Below, one piece after another: positions 1 through 9,205 of a stretch of 64,000 nt of DNA (positions are counted from its first letter, which is position 1; each line of letters opens with the position of its first letter). The DNA is from Euzebyella saccharophila (lineage in GTDB: Bacteria; Bacteroidota; Bacteroidia; Flavobacteriales; Flavobacteriaceae): positions 1-64,000 of the forward strand of contig NZ_JACYFJ010000006.1 of the NCBI RefSeq assembly GCF_014855495.1, in the 5' to 3' direction. Under the pieces are notes generated by a model, which did no database searches, was not told where the DNA came from, and saw only the letters and a list, made by a program, of their open reading frames with translations. Both the position numbers and the translations under genes were made by a program.

Positions 1-86
1 TCGACCTGCTGGACAACACTGAGTTTAAAGCCCAGATTGTAATCGCGTTGGCTGCGCTTCTTCCTTGATTTCTCTGAATCCTTCAT
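1..86 (-). CDS. IS3-family transposase OrfA, N-terminal 28 residues (partial at window start)
   Basis: Reading leftwards from an ATG at 84-86, the frame is open to the window edge. It gives a Lys/Arg-rich start, then RSQRDYNLGFKLSVVQQV. This matches the beginning of the helix-turn-helix OrfA of Bacteroidota IS3 elements, where an R-[TS]-Q-R-D-Y...FKL-x-VV-x-QVE pattern leads into the DNA-binding helix. OrfA normally binds the terminal repeats and is fused by -1 frameshifting to the DDE-catalytic OrfB; neither the frameshift site nor OrfB is visible here. The plus-strand frame over the same bases (ending at 68) is an antisense shadow. Whether the element is intact cannot be told. Confidence 0.75.
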   Translation of the reverse strand, partial: MKDSEKSRKKRSQRDYNLGFKLSVVQQV

Positions 87-117
87 AAATAAGTCGAATT
101 TGTGTCAACTTATTTCA
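1..117 (-). mobile_element. IS3-family insertion sequence, terminal part (rest lies outside the window)
   Basis: The minus strand of this stretch carries the start of an IS3-type transposase ORF A, preceded by about 31 bases that look like the element's left terminus. Read on the minus strand the element would begin TGAAATAAGTTGACACAAA, with the TG...CA end dinucleotides typical of IS3 elements; on the plus strand this puts the outer edge at base 117. The other end, the target duplication and ORF B are outside the window, so the exact boundary and completeness are inferred. Confidence 0.7.
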
Positions 118-129
118 GGACGGGACAAG

Positions 130-177
130 TTCAACAAAAAAGCCCCGTCTCAAAAGGAACGGGGCTTTTTTGTTGAA
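130..177. terminator. Bidirectional intrinsic terminator, 19-bp perfect stem
   Basis: Bases 130-148 and 159-177 are exact reverse complements (core GCCCCGT/ACGGGGC flanked by A6 and T6 runs) around a 10-base loop. U-tracts are produced in both directions. It ends the minus-strand GT117 gene (stop at 188) and probably once ended a plus-strand gene now displaced by the IS element. Confidence 0.9.
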
Positions 178-187
178 TGCTCATTTC

Positions 188-3100
188 TTATTGAACGGGA
201 ATACTATCCGGTATTTCTTCAGTTGTGGTAGTGGCATCAATTACCGTAGTATCAGATACGGGCATGGTGTCTTCCAAATCTGGATTACCGTTAGGATTCA
301 ATGGCTCTTCCTCCAAAAGGTTATCCCTGTAAAAGTGCTGAAACTTGTCTATATATTCATTGAATATAAGGGTTTCCTTTTCAGCTTTCTCACGGTCATT
401 ATTGCCAATTAATATATCAATGTTTCTACGGTATCCTTCCATATCCGCAATGATTTCATCAATTTGGTTATATTGCTCATCTAAGGGAATGCCTGCATAA
501 TAGTCCAAACGGTCTTGATAGATGTATTTTAGCTTTTCAAATAATTCCCTTGCTTTGTTGGTCTCCCCCACCTTGTAATATCCATCTACAAATGGTTCGA
601 CAAAGGTGTAGTATTCAAAATAATCTACTGGAATATTTTCCATGGCTATGTTGATAATGTCCTTTGCCTTTTCAATTTTGTCTTCGTTCAATAGCGTTTC
701 AACCAAGCGGGCAAGGTTGCTTCTATAGGAAAGACCTTGAATTCTTGTTTGCGGATCATGGTAGATATCCGGGCTTCCGGAATTTCCCCAATACCAATTG
801 GTGACAATGTCATACATAAGGTCACTGTCTATTCTGCCCATTTCATAGGAATTCTTTCTTTCGGTCTTTATTGGGACCAATTTATAGGCCATTCCATCTA
901 ACTGTAGATAATCTTTCATCCAGATGAATTCGGCATCGTCAAAACTTCCTCCAGAGAAATAGATAGGTCTTTTCCAGTCATTGTTGGCAATGATATCCAG
1001 CATCATCATACTCTTTTTGGTGATGGCACTACGCGGAAGGTCAATATCAATAAAGTCTACAATCTGGGCGCTATCTTTTTCCTTGACCAAACCGCTTTCC
1101 AGAGCGTTTTTCTTATTTACGGGAATGCGTAGTTTATTGGTAGGGTAGTAGACAATATTCTGAGCATTTTCAGAATAGGCGTCCATATCAATATTTTCCT
1201 GCCTTTCCAAAATGTATTTAAGTTTGGTCTGTGGTTCATCGCTATCTACCCATTTGATAAAATCATGAATAGACCACCTACTTTCTGAAATCTTTTTGTT
1301 GAATAAAGGGTCAACGGTTTGATAGTAGAGCACGTCCCTTGATCCCCAGCGGTACTTATCATGTTCAATTTGGGATGGAATCGGGTCGCTTTCATAGGCC
1401 TTGCGCTTCATTTGGTCAATGTACCAATCCGTTTCAAAGAGACTGGTACATACGATGCGAACATCCGTACGGTAACCTTCAATTTCTTGTGCATACCATA
1501 GGGGGAAGGTATCATTGTCCCCAATCGTAAATAAAATAGCTCCCGTATCTTCTTGGCATGAGTCTAAATAGGCCCTGGCCGAAGCATTGGCAGTGAAACG
1601 ATTGGAGCGGTCATGGTCATCCCAGTTTTGTACCGCCATAACTGTAGGTACCGCCAGAAGGCAAACAATAGTTATGGCAGGAGCCAAAATTTTAGGGGTA
1701 AGGTATTTTCTAAGTTCCTCAAATAAACCATAAACACCTAGCCCTATCCAAATGGCGAAAATATAGAAAGAGCCTACTAAAGAATAATCTCGCTCCCTAG
1801 GCTGAAATATAGAAGGATTGGTGTAAAATTGGATTGCCAGACCCGTAAAGAGAAAGAAAATTAACAATACCCAGAATTGTTTCGGGTTTTTTGCAATTTG
1901 AAATAAAATCCCAATAATCCCCAATAACAAGGGTAGTAGAAAATACGTGTTCCTAGCCTTGTTGTTTTTAACTTCGTCCGGCAGGTTATCCTGACTTCCC
2001 AAACGGATGCTATCAAGGAACGGAATGCCACTGATCCATTCGCCATTACCATTGTAACGGCCCTGCACGTCATTGTTCTTTCCGGAGAAATTCCACATAA
2101 AATACCTCCAGTACATATAGCCAAATTGAAATTGGGCCATGTACTTAATGTTTTGCCATAATGATGGAGGTTCTACCTCTAGATAATCACTAAATCTTCT
2201 TAAGAAACTAATATATTGCTCTGCGTCTATTTCGCCATTGGCAAAGCCGTCCTTAACTTGTTTAACCGCTCTTCTGAGCTCTTCGTTGGATTGTTTCATT
2301 TTAAAATCCAATGGGCCAAAATAGCGCATATAGTTTTCTGCATGTTGACCGCTCCACATCCTAGGTAAAAGCCCAACATGTTTGGGGTCATCCCCAGGTA
2401 CAGCACCTTTGTAATAATTGGTTATAACATATTTGCCCAACTTCTCGTCCTTTTCATATTTAGGAGCTTCGTCCTTGTCCTCGCCGGCATCTCCAAAAGT
2501 GTTGGAATAGTACGTGCCGTAAACTGGGCTGTCTACGCCAGGATACTGTTCCCTATTGTAATAAGCTAAAAGTGCCCGTGCGTCTTCGGGATTATTTTCA
2601 TTGATTACAACTCTGGCGTTGGCGCGTATGGGGAGCATTAACCAAGTAGAGAACCCTAGGAAAATAAACATGGAGCAAAGTACAATGAGGTTGGCCGTTC
2701 TGTAATTGTTCTTTCTTGTATAGCTGAGTCCAAAATAAAACGTGGCAATGAAAATAAGCCCCATAATTATAGATCCAGAATTAAATGGCAAGCCAATGCT
2801 ATTGATAAAAAACACCTCGCTCCATCCAAATAGTTTTAATACGTAGGTCAATGAAAATTTATAGACGAGCATCAATACCGCAATGACAGCAAGGTTGGCC
2901 AATAGAAAATTCTTGACCGTAGTTGTCTTGTATGTTTGAAAGTAATATAAAAGCCCGATGGAAGGTATTGCTAAAAAGCCCATGAACTGGACCCCGAATG
3001 TTAGTCCTACAACAAAACAAATTAAAATGAGCCAACGGTGACCTCTGGGGTCGTCCAAATTATCTGTCCATTTAAGGCCTAGCCATAATTGCAAGGCCAT

Positions 3101-3565
3101 TATGAGGCTCGCCATGGCATAAACTTCCGTTTCTACGGCGTTGAACCAAAAACTATCAGAATAGGTAAAGGCCAAAGCGCCTACAAGTCCACTTCCCAAA
3201 ATAGCAATAGCCTTGCTATTGGTCATAACTTCATCTTTTTTGTTTACCAATTTTCTGGCAAGATTGGTAATGGTCCAAAACATGAATAGAATGGTAAAGG
3301 CACTAGATACACCAGATACGTAATTGACCATACGGGCCACTTGGTCCGGTTCAAATGCGAACATAGCAAAAAAGGCGCCTATCATTTGTTGTAAAGGGGC
3401 TCCCGGAGGGTGGCCCACCTGGAGTTTTGCCGAGGTGGCAATGTATTCGCCCGCATCCCAAAAACTATTGGTAGGCTCAACGGTAATGATATAGGTGATG
3501 AGGGCTATGGCAAATACGGCCCACCCCAAAAGGGTGTCCCATTTGTTGAAGTTCTTTGCAAACAT
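188..3565 (-). CDS. DUF2723 / GT117-family multi-pass membrane protein
   Basis: This 1125-residue protein has about ten hydrophobic segments in its first 330 residues and two to four more around residues 545-650. A long soluble C-terminal half follows. The early luminal-type loop reads NSFWDAGEYIATSAKLQVGHPPGAP, broken as WDAGE and HPPG: an acidic pair and HPPG are hallmarks of the DUF2723 family, which is assigned to glycosyltransferase family GT117 and resembles protein O-mannosyltransferases in topology. The C-terminal 300 residues contain helical repeat-like segments and end in an acidic Thr/Pro-rich tail. By family it should transfer a sugar from a lipid-linked donor on the periplasmic face of the inner membrane; donor and acceptor are unknown. 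The start ATG at 3563-3565 gives a lysine-containing stretch before the first membrane helix. It is transcribed alone and ends at the terminator at 130-177. Confidence 0.85.
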   Translation of the reverse strand: MFAKNFNKWDTLLGWAVFAIALITYIITVEPTNSFWDAGEYIATSAKLQVGHPPGAPLQQMIGAFFAMFAFEPDQVARMVNYVSGVSSAFTILFMFWTITNLARKLVNKKDEVMTNSKAIAILGSGLVGALAFTYSDSFWFNAVETEVYAMASLIMALQLWLGLKWTDNLDDPRGHRWLILICFVVGLTFGVQFMGFLAIPSIGLLYYFQTYKTTTVKNFLLANLAVIAVLMLVYKFSLTYVLKLFGWSEVFFINSIGLPFNSGSIIMGLIFIATFYFGLSYTRKNNYRTANLIVLCSMFIFLGFSTWLMLPIRANARVVINENNPEDARALLAYYNREQYPGVDSPVYGTYYSNTFGDAGEDKDEAPKYEKDEKLGKYVITNYYKGAVPGDDPKHVGLLPRMWSGQHAENYMRYFGPLDFKMKQSNEELRRAVKQVKDGFANGEIDAEQYISFLRRFSDYLEVEPPSLWQNIKYMAQFQFGYMYWRYFMWNFSGKNNDVQGRYNGNGEWISGIPFLDSIRLGSQDNLPDEVKNNKARNTYFLLPLLLGIIGILFQIAKNPKQFWVLLIFFLFTGLAIQFYTNPSIFQPRERDYSLVGSFYIFAIWIGLGVYGLFEELRKYLTPKILAPAITIVCLLAVPTVMAVQNWDDHDRSNRFTANASARAYLDSCQEDTGAILFTIGDNDTFPLWYAQEIEGYRTDVRIVCTSLFETDWYIDQMKRKAYESDPIPSQIEHDKYRWGSRDVLYYQTVDPLFNKKISESRWSIHDFIKWVDSDEPQTKLKYILERQENIDMDAYSENAQNIVYYPTNKLRIPVNKKNALESGLVKEKDSAQIVDFIDIDLPRSAITKKSMMMLDIIANNDWKRPIYFSGGSFDDAEFIWMKDYLQLDGMAYKLVPIKTERKNSYEMGRIDSDLMYDIVTNWYWGNSGSPDIYHDPQTRIQGLSYRSNLARLVETLLNEDKIEKAKDIINIAMENIPVDYFEYYTFVEPFVDGYYKVGETNKARELFEKLKYIYQDRLDYYAGIPLDEQYNQIDEIIADMEGYRRNIDILIGNNDREKAEKETLIFNEYIDKFQHFYRDNLLEEEPLNPNGNPDLEDTMPVSDTTVIDATTTTEEIPDSIPVQ

Positions 3566-3789
3566 GTACTAAGTGGTTTAACCAATGCGGCGAATTTACT
3601 AATTAATATAAATACAGGGAGGTATTTTTTATAAAGGTTTAACAGGTAAATTGATAGGTTTTAAACACGAAGTGTTGTGGTTTGTCAAGTGTTTTCTGTT
3701 AAGTGCGGGCCGTTTTGAAAGCGTTCATCGGGTTTGTAGGGGTAAATCCTGAAGTTTTTATGACAAAGTAAATTTTACTCGTAAAAATG

Positions 3790-3820
3790 TTTGTGCAAAT
3801 GAAACTTTGTTTTAAATTTG
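3790..3820 (+). promoter_or_regulatory. Promoter of tRNA-Gln (Bacteroidota -33/-7 type)
   Basis: TTTG at 3790-3793 and TAAATTTG at 3813-3820 are 19 bases apart. This is an exact match to the Bacteroidota housekeeping consensus TTTG-N19-TAnnTTTG. Transcription would begin near 3825, about 40 bases before the mature tRNA. Confidence 0.8.
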
Positions 3821-3864
3821 CACGCTCTAATACGGAAGATGATTTCGTTTTTAGAAATTGGTAT

Positions 3865-3936
3865 TGGCCTATGGTGTAATTGGCAACACTACTGGTTTTG
3901 GTCCAGTCATTCTAGGTTCGAGTCCTAGTAGGCCAA
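3865..3936 (+). tRNA. tRNA-Gln (anticodon TTG)
   Basis: A full cloverleaf can be drawn. The acceptor stem is TGGCCTA (3865-3871) with TAGGCCA (3929-3935), and the discriminator base is A3936. The anticodon arm is ACTGG-TTTTGGT-CCAGT, which places TTG in the anticodon and decodes CAA/CAG glutamine. The T arm contains the expected GGTTCGAGTCC. The 3' CCA is not encoded and must be added after transcription. The U-A first pair of the acceptor stem is typical of tRNA-Gln. A consensus promoter lies upstream and a terminator follows five bases later, so it is probably a single-gene transcript. Confidence 0.95.
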
Positions 3937-3940
3937 CAAG

Positions 3941-3972
3941 AAATCCCGAAGTAAATGCTTCGGGATTTTTTA
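3941..3972 (+). terminator. Intrinsic terminator after tRNA-Gln
   Basis: The stem AAATCCCGAAG / CTTCGGGATTT (3941-3951 and 3958-3968) with a six-base loop is followed by a T run. It separates the tRNA from the rimP operon. Confidence 0.9.
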
Positions 3973-4066
3973 TGCAATTTTATTAGGTTTTCTGTCAATT
4001 TCCTTTTGTGATTTGGTGTTATTTAAGGTAACTGCGTCATTTAAAACCAGATATGCTTTAGGCCTA

Positions 4067-4095
4067 TTGTGAGAATTAAAAAAATTGTATATTTG
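4067..4095 (+). promoter_or_regulatory. Promoter of rimP-nusA-infB
   Basis: TTG at 4067-4069 and TATATTTG at 4088-4095 are 18 bases apart, which fits the Bacteroidota TTG/TAnnTTTG pattern. The predicted start near 4100 leaves a leader of about 64 bases that holds the hairpin at 4126-4150. Confidence 0.7.
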
Positions 4096-4125
4096 CAGCA
4101 CTGAAAGGATATAAAAGTATTCATG

Positions 4126-4150
4126 AGGGGACAATTAAGTCCTCTTTTTT
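4126..4150 (+). terminator. Terminator-like leader hairpin (possible attenuator) upstream of rimP
   Basis: AGGGGAC (4126-4132) pairs with GTCCTCT (4139-4145, one G-U pair) around an AATTAA loop, and six T residues run from 4145 to 4150. It lies between the promoter and the start codon of rimP, so it can only act within this transcript. An attenuation role is inferred from its position, not shown. Confidence 0.6.
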
Positions 4151-4163
4151 ATTTCTAAATGGT

Positions 4164-4625
4164 ATGTTGAAGGACAAGGCAGCGTCATTATTACAGGATG
4201 CATTGGATGAGGATAAATCATTATTTTTAATTGATTTTAAGGTGGCTCCTGACAATTCCATTAAAGTAGTCCTTGATGGTGATAACGGTGTCTCCTTGCA
4301 GGATTGCATGAAAATAAGCAGGGCCATTGAGCATAATCTTGACCGAGAGGAGCAGGATTTTTCCTTGGAAGTAACCTCGGCAGGAGCAACTTCTCCCTTG
4401 ATATTGCCAAGACAGTACGCAAAAAATATAGGGAGGAAATTAAAAATTGAAACCGAGACGGAAACCTTTGAAGGTAATTTGGCCGAGACCAATCAGGAGT
4501 CAATTTTTCTTGAATGGAAGGCAAGGGAGCCTAAACCTGTGGGCAAAGGAAAAAGAACAGTACAGAAAAGAGAGGAAATCAAATTTTCTGATATTAAAGA
4601 AGCTAAAGTCATAATAACATTTTAA
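4164..4625 (+). CDS. rimP: Ribosome maturation factor RimP
   Basis: This 153-residue protein is the first gene of the operon and has the usual length for RimP. It contains the N-terminal alpha/beta domain with the pattern [15 protein letters not shown] and then the conserved LEVTSAG followed by a P-L substrate-facing loop, which together are diagnostic of RimP (DUF150). The C-terminal SH3-like domain (about residues 90-153) ends in the strand-forming KEAKVIITF. RimP assists late 30S subunit assembly in the cytoplasm. It is 13 bases upstream of nusA, and rimP-nusA-infB is a conserved order across bacteria. The start ATG at 4164 follows the leader hairpin; no clear Shine-Dalgarno is present, as is common in this phylum. 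Confidence 0.95.
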   Translation: MLKDKAASLLQDALDEDKSLFLIDFKVAPDNSIKVVLDGDNGVSLQDCMKISRAIEHNLDREEQDFSLEVTSAGATSPLILPRQYAKNIGRKLKIETETETFEGNLAETNQESIFLEWKAREPKPVGKGKRTVQKREEIKFSDIKEAKVIITF

Positions 4626-4638
4626 TGGTAACAGAGTA

Positions 4639-5871
4639 ATGGAAAATATCGCGTTAATTGAGTCTTTTTCAGAGTTTAAGGACGATAAGTTTATTGACAG
4701 GGTAACGCTTATGGCTATTTTAGAGGAAGTTTTTAGAAGCGCCCTCAAAAAGAAATTTGGATCTGACGATAACTTTGATATCATAATTAACCCTGACAAA
4801 GGGGATTTGGAGATTTGGAGAAACCGTGTGGTTGTAGAAGATGGTGAAGTAGAGGAGCCTAATGAAGAGATTTCCTTGACTGACGCTAGAAAAATTGAGC
4901 CCGATTTTGAGGTTGGTGAAGATGTATCTGAGGAGGTAAAGCTTATAGACTTGGGTAGAAGGGCCATATTGGCACTTCGTCAAAACTTGATTTCTAAGAT
5001 TCATGAGCATGATAATACCACCATTTACAAGCAGTTTAAGGATTTGGAAGGTGAAATCTATACTGCTGAGGTGCATCACATTAGGCATAAGGCCATTATT
5101 TTATTGGATGATGAAGGTAATGAGATCATCCTTCCCAAGGACCGTCAAATACCTTCGGATTTCTTTAGAAAAGGAGATAATGTTCGAGGAATTATCGAGA
5201 GCGTTGAGCTTAAAGGAAGTAAGCCCTCTATTATAATGTCCAGAAGCTCCCCTAAATTTTTGGAGCAATTGTTCTTTCAGGAGATTCCGGAAGTGTATGA
5301 TGGTTTGATTACTATTAAAAAGGCTGTACGTATTCCTGGTGAAAAGGCTAAGGTGGCAGTAGATTCCTATGATGATCGTATAGATCCTGTTGGTGCCTGT
5401 GTAGGTATGAAAGGTTCTAGGATTCATGGTATTGTTCGTGAATTAGGAAATGAAAATATAGATGTAATCAATTGGACTGCAAATCCGCAGCTAATGGTTA
5501 CAAGAGCATTGAGTCCGGCTAGGGTGACAACCGTAAAGTTGGATGATGAAAAAATGACCGCTCAGGTTTATTTAAGACCAGAAGAAGTTTCCAAGGCAAT
5601 TGGTCGTGGGGGTCATAATATTAGGTTGGCTGGTCAATTAACTGGTTATGAGATAGATGTGTTCCGTGAGGGTGTAGAGGAAGATGTGGAGCTTACAGAA
5701 TTTGCGGATGAAATTGATGCTTGGATTATTGAAGAGTTCAAAAAAATTGGCTTGGATACTGCCCGTAGCATCTTGGAGCAAGACGTAGATGATCTTGTAA
5801 AACGTACAGATTTGGAAGAGGAAACAATTTTGGAAGTTGTGCGTATACTCAAAGAAGAATTGGAAGATTAG
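4639..5871 (+). CDS. nusA: Transcription termination/antitermination factor NusA
   Basis: This 410-residue NusA binds RNA polymerase and nascent RNA to modulate pausing, termination and antitermination. The N-terminal polymerase-binding domain spans about residues 1-125. The S1 domain is about 130-200. KH1 is centred on GACVGMKGSRI near residue 251 and KH2 on AIGRGGHNIRLA near 319. It is shorter than the E. coli protein because it lacks the two C-terminal acidic repeats, although a short helical tail with a HhH-like ARSILEQDVDDLVKRT pattern remains; this short form is usual in many phyla. It is second in the rimP-nusA-infB operon, and its start follows the rimP stop by 13 bases. NusA feedback on the leader hairpin is possible but unproven. 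Confidence 0.96.
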   Translation: MENIALIESFSEFKDDKFIDRVTLMAILEEVFRSALKKKFGSDDNFDIIINPDKGDLEIWRNRVVVEDGEVEEPNEEISLTDARKIEPDFEVGEDVSEEVKLIDLGRRAILALRQNLISKIHEHDNTTIYKQFKDLEGEIYTAEVHHIRHKAIILLDDEGNEIILPKDRQIPSDFFRKGDNVRGIIESVELKGSKPSIIMSRSSPKFLEQLFFQEIPEVYDGLITIKKAVRIPGEKAKVAVDSYDDRIDPVGACVGMKGSRIHGIVRELGNENIDVINWTANPQLMVTRALSPARVTTVKLDDEKMTAQVYLRPEEVSKAIGRGGHNIRLAGQLTGYEIDVFREGVEEDVELTEFADEIDAWIIEEFKKIGLDTARSILEQDVDDLVKRTDLEEETILEVVRILKEELED

Positions 5872-5914
5872 CTATATATTAGCAGCAATTTAAAAGAATT
5901 AGGAGAAGAAATTT

Positions 5915-8647
5915 ATGGCAGACGTTGCAAAAATAAGACTCAACAAAGTCCTCAAGGAGTTTAATATTTCTTTGGATAGGGCGGTGGATTTCTTGGCCTC
6001 TAAAGGTCATGAGATTGAAGCTAGGCCTACAACAAAGATTTCCGATGAGGTCTATGAGGTGCTTCAAGAGGAGTTCCAAACCGATAAGAGCAAGAAAGTT
6101 GCTTCTAAAAAAGTAGGTGAGGAAAAGCGTGAAGAAAAAGAAGCTTTGCGTCTGCAATTGGAGCAAGAACAGGAAGAAAAACGCTTGGCAAGGGAGAAGC
6201 GTGCTGCCGCTGAAAAACCTTTCTTGGGCAAAGTGGAGCTAACAGGTCCAAAAACCGTTGGCAAAATTGATTTGGATCCAAAGAAAAAGGAGGAGCCAAA
6301 ACAAGAAGAACCTAAGAAGGAGGAAAAGCCGGTAGAGGAACCTGTTGTTGAAAAGGAAGCGCCTAAACCAGAACCTCCAAAAGAGGAGAAAAAGGTGGAG
6401 GCCAAAGAGGTGAAAAAGGAGCCTGTAAAGAAGGAACAAAAAGAAGAGCCTAAGCCTGAGCCTAAAGAAGGTGATGATGTTCTTACTACCAAATACAAAA
6501 AACTATCAGGTCCTAAAATTACCGCCAAGATTGACTTATCAAAATTTGATAAGCCAAAGAAAAAGAAAGAAGAGAACAAGTCCTCTTCTGATGGTAATGA
6601 CCGTAAGAAACGTAGAAAACGTATAGTTAAACCGGGTAGTAATACCGGTGGTGGCCAACAAAGAGGTAATAGAAACCAAGGAGGTAACCAAAGAAGGGGG
6701 GCAGGAAACAATCGTTTCACTCCTAAAGTTGAGCCTACAGAGGAAGATGTACAAAAGCAAATTCGTGAGACCCTAGAGAAGCTCCAAGGTAAATCCAAGA
6801 AAGGAAAAGGGGCTAAATATCGTAGGGATAAGCGGGATCAGCACCGTCAGCAAACGGAGAAAAACCTTGAGCAACAAGAGCTGGAAAGCAAAGTGTTGAA
6901 GGTGACGGAATTCGTTACCGTGGGTGAGGTTGCTACCATGATGGATGTAACTACCACGGATATTATATCCGCTTGTATGTCATTGGGAATCATGGTGACC
7001 ATGAACCAACGTTTAGATGCTGAAACGCTTTCTATTGTAGCGGATGAATTTGGGTACGAAGTGGAATTCGTTACTGCAGAATTGGAAGAGTCCATAGAGG
7101 TGCAAGAAGACGCTCCTGAAGACTTAAAAAGTAGGGCTCCTATCGTTACCGTTATGGGTCACGTTGATCACGGTAAAACATCTTTGCTTGATTATGTTAG
7201 GGAAGCCAATGTTATAGCAGGTGAAAGTGGGGGTATAACCCAGCATATTGGTGCTTACGGTGTTACCTTGGAAGATGGTCAGAGGATTACGTTCTTGGAT
7301 ACACCGGGTCACGAGGCGTTTACCGCCATGCGTGCCAGGGGTGCCCAGGTTACGGATATTGCGGTTATTGTTGTTGCTGCTGATGATGATATCATGCCTC
7401 AAACAAAAGAGGCAATCAGTCATGCGCAAGCTGCTGGAGTTCCTATAGTTTTTGCAATTAATAAGATAGATAGGCCAACGGCCAACCCGGATAAGATTAA
7501 AGAAGGTCTTGCCCAAATGAATTTATTGGTAGAAGACTGGGGCGGTAAGATCCAATCGCACGATATTTCGGCCAAGACGGGACAAGGTGTAAAGGAATTA
7601 CTTGAAAAAGTGCTTCTTGAAGCAGAGTTGCTTGAATTAAAGGCGAACCCGGATAAGGTTGCAAACGGTACTGTTGTGGAGGCGTTCCTTGACAAGGGAC
7701 GTGGGTATGTATCCACTATTTTGGTACAAGGTGGTACCTTGCAAATTGGGGATTATGTGCTTGCTGGAACACACAGTGGTAAAATCAAGGCCATGCAAGA
7801 TGAGCGTGGTAAGACAGTTAAAAAAGCAGGTCCCGCCACTCCCGTTTCAATCTTGGGATTGGATGGAGCGCCACAAGCAGGTGATAAGTTTCATGTATTG
7901 GAAGATGAGCGTGAGGCCAAGCAAATAGCTGCTAAGCGTTCGCAATTACAACGTGAGCAATCTGTAAGAACTCAAAGACACATTACGCTTGATGAAATCG
8001 GAAGACGTATTGCATTGGGTGAGTTTAAAGAATTAAATATAATTCTAAAAGGTGATGTGGATGGTTCGGTAGAGGCATTAACGGATTCTTTCCAAAAACT
8101 GTCTACCGAGGAAATCCAAGTGAACATCATCCATAAAGGGGTAGGTGCGATTACTGAATCTGACGTTTTACTGGCTTCGGCCTCCGATGCAATTATCATC
8201 GGGTTTAACGTTAGGCCAATGGGTAATGCGCGCGATGTAGCCGATAAGGAGGAAATCGATATCAGAATGTACTCCATTATCTACGACGCCATTAACGACC
8301 TTAAGGATGCGATGGAAGGTATGTTGTCTCCTGAAATTAAGGAAGAAATTACGGGTACTGCCGAAATTAGGGAAACATTTAAGATTTCTAAGGTGGGTAC
8401 CATTGCTGGTTGTATGGTGACCAATGGTAAGATATTCCGTAATGCAGGTATACGTCTCATTAGGGATGGTGTAGTTGTGTTTACGGGAGAATTGGCATCT
8501 TTAAAACGATTTAAGGATGATGTAAAAGAAGTTTCCAAAGGGTATGATTGTGGTCTGCAAGTGAAAAACTACAATGATATCAAGGAGGGAGATATTGTAG
8601 AGGCTTTCCAAGAGGTGGCCGTTAAGAAAAAGTTGAAGACTAAATAA
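5915..8647 (+). CDS. infB: Translation initiation factor IF-2
   Basis: This 910-residue IF-2 is a GTPase that brings initiator fMet-tRNA to the 30S subunit and promotes subunit joining. An IF2_N-type module occupies residues 1-50. A very long Lys/Glu/Pro-rich low-complexity linker (about 55-300), ending in a Gly/Asn/Arg-rich patch, comes next. A second IF2_N-like segment lies around 325-385. The G domain carries GHVDHGKT at 415-422, DTPGHEAF from 462 and NKID at 516-519. Domains II, III and the fMet-tRNA-binding C2 domain follow to the end. The charged linker accounts for most of the long antisense frames here, which are artefacts. It is the last gene of its operon, and a terminator follows 33 bases after the stop. 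Confidence 0.97.
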   Translation: MADVAKIRLNKVLKEFNISLDRAVDFLASKGHEIEARPTTKISDEVYEVLQEEFQTDKSKKVASKKVGEEKREEKEALRLQLEQEQEEKRLAREKRAAAEKPFLGKVELTGPKTVGKIDLDPKKKEEPKQEEPKKEEKPVEEPVVEKEAPKPEPPKEEKKVEAKEVKKEPVKKEQKEEPKPEPKEGDDVLTTKYKKLSGPKITAKIDLSKFDKPKKKKEENKSSSDGNDRKKRRKRIVKPGSNTGGGQQRGNRNQGGNQRRGAGNNRFTPKVEPTEEDVQKQIRETLEKLQGKSKKGKGAKYRRDKRDQHRQQTEKNLEQQELESKVLKVTEFVTVGEVATMMDVTTTDIISACMSLGIMVTMNQRLDAETLSIVADEFGYEVEFVTAELEESIEVQEDAPEDLKSRAPIVTVMGHVDHGKTSLLDYVREANVIAGESGGITQHIGAYGVTLEDGQRITFLDTPGHEAFTAMRARGAQVTDIAVIVVAADDDIMPQTKEAISHAQAAGVPIVFAINKIDRPTANPDKIKEGLAQMNLLVEDWGGKIQSHDISAKTGQGVKELLEKVLLEAELLELKANPDKVANGTVVEAFLDKGRGYVSTILVQGGTLQIGDYVLAGTHSGKIKAMQDERGKTVKKAGPATPVSILGLDGAPQAGDKFHVLEDEREAKQIAAKRSQLQREQSVRTQRHITLDEIGRRIALGEFKELNIILKGDVDGSVEALTDSFQKLSTEEIQVNIIHKGVGAITESDVLLASASDAIIIGFNVRPMGNARDVADKEEIDIRMYSIIYDAINDLKDAMEGMLSPEIKEEITGTAEIRETFKISKVGTIAGCMVTNGKIFRNAGIRLIRDGVVVFTGELASLKRFKDDVKEVSKGYDCGLQVKNYNDIKEGDIVEAFQEVAVKKKLKTK

Positions 8648-8680
8648 AAGGTCTTCGTTAAAAACTTTATAAGAATGCAA

Positions 8681-8711
8681 AAAAAAATCGACCTACCGGG
8701 TCGATTTTTTT
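8681..8711. terminator. Shared convergent terminator between infB and the SPOR gene
   Basis: The 13-bp perfect stem A7TCGACC / GGTCGAT7 has a five-base loop (8694-8698). It works in both directions. The stop codon of the minus-strand SPOR gene (8693-8695) lies inside it. Confidence 0.9.
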
Positions 8712-9064
8712 GGTTGTAGTAACATCGCATCGGGATACTTTTTTCTTACCTCCGCAAATTTTCGTTCCGCTGCAAGTTTATCTTTAAAACGACCCACCCT
8801 TACCCTGTAAGTAGGGGAATCAAATTCAATTTTTGATGGCAAATCCGGAAAATCTTCACCGACTTTGGTTTGAATATTTTGGGCTTTAGCGTAAGAACCA
8901 AACCCTACTTGTATGCGATAATAGTCCGTACTTTCGTTGGCTGTCTTATAAATATCCAGCAATTCCGTAATTTTTCCGTCCTGTGAAATGTTAATAGTAC
9001 CCTGTTGGGCAGAGCATATGGCTACGGAGAATAAGCTCATAAATGATAGGAATGTTGTTTTCAT
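8693..9064 (-). CDS. Secreted SPOR-domain protein
   Basis: This small protein (123 residues from the ATG at 9062-9064) starts MKTTFLSFMSLFSVAICSAQ, a clear signal peptide with a cleavage site after the SAQ region. The remaining part ends in an SPOR domain (about residues 48-118), recognisable by YRIQVGFGSYAKA and, 40 residues later, YRVRVGRFKDKLAAE. SPOR domains bind denuded peptidoglycan glycan strands, often at division sites, so a periplasmic cell-wall role is likely but the exact job is unknown. An upstream ATG at 9121 in frame would add 19 residues before the signal peptide, which is unlikely. It converges on infB and shares its terminator. Confidence 0.85.
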   Translation of the reverse strand: MKTTFLSFMSLFSVAICSAQQGTINISQDGKITELLDIYKTANESTDYYRIQVGFGSYAKAQNIQTKVGEDFPDLPSKIEFDSPTYRVRVGRFKDKLAAERKFAEVRKKYPDAMLLQPKKSTR

Positions 9065-9097
9065 TAAAGGGAAATTATTGGGTCTTACCGTTTTATA

Positions 9098-9105
9098 CAA
9101 AAGTA
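9098..9105 (-). promoter_or_regulatory. Candidate -7 element for the SPOR gene
   Basis: TACTTTTG on the minus strand matches TAnnTTTG and lies 33 bases upstream of the ATG at 9064. No well-spaced -33 TTG is visible, so support is partial. It also favours the shorter start over 9121, which would lie upstream of this element. Confidence 0.4.
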
Positions 9106-9205
9106 GATTTTTATTGAACAAACACTGGTGTTCGCAATTTATTTAGAATAAATATAAATTAGCAATTATCAATCCTTTAACATTTACAAAATAAAGTCTA
9201 TGTCG

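Noticed and set aside
3-68. Plus-strand open frame at the window start (DLLDNTEFKAQ...) looking like the end of a gene
   Set aside because: It is antisense to the IS3 OrfA start on the minus strand, which has a clear family pattern, so it is a shadow.
6064-6798. Long minus-strand open frame of 244 codons inside infB
   Set aside because: It is antisense to the Lys/Glu/Pro-rich IF-2 linker; its Ser/Phe-rich content is a by-product of that composition.
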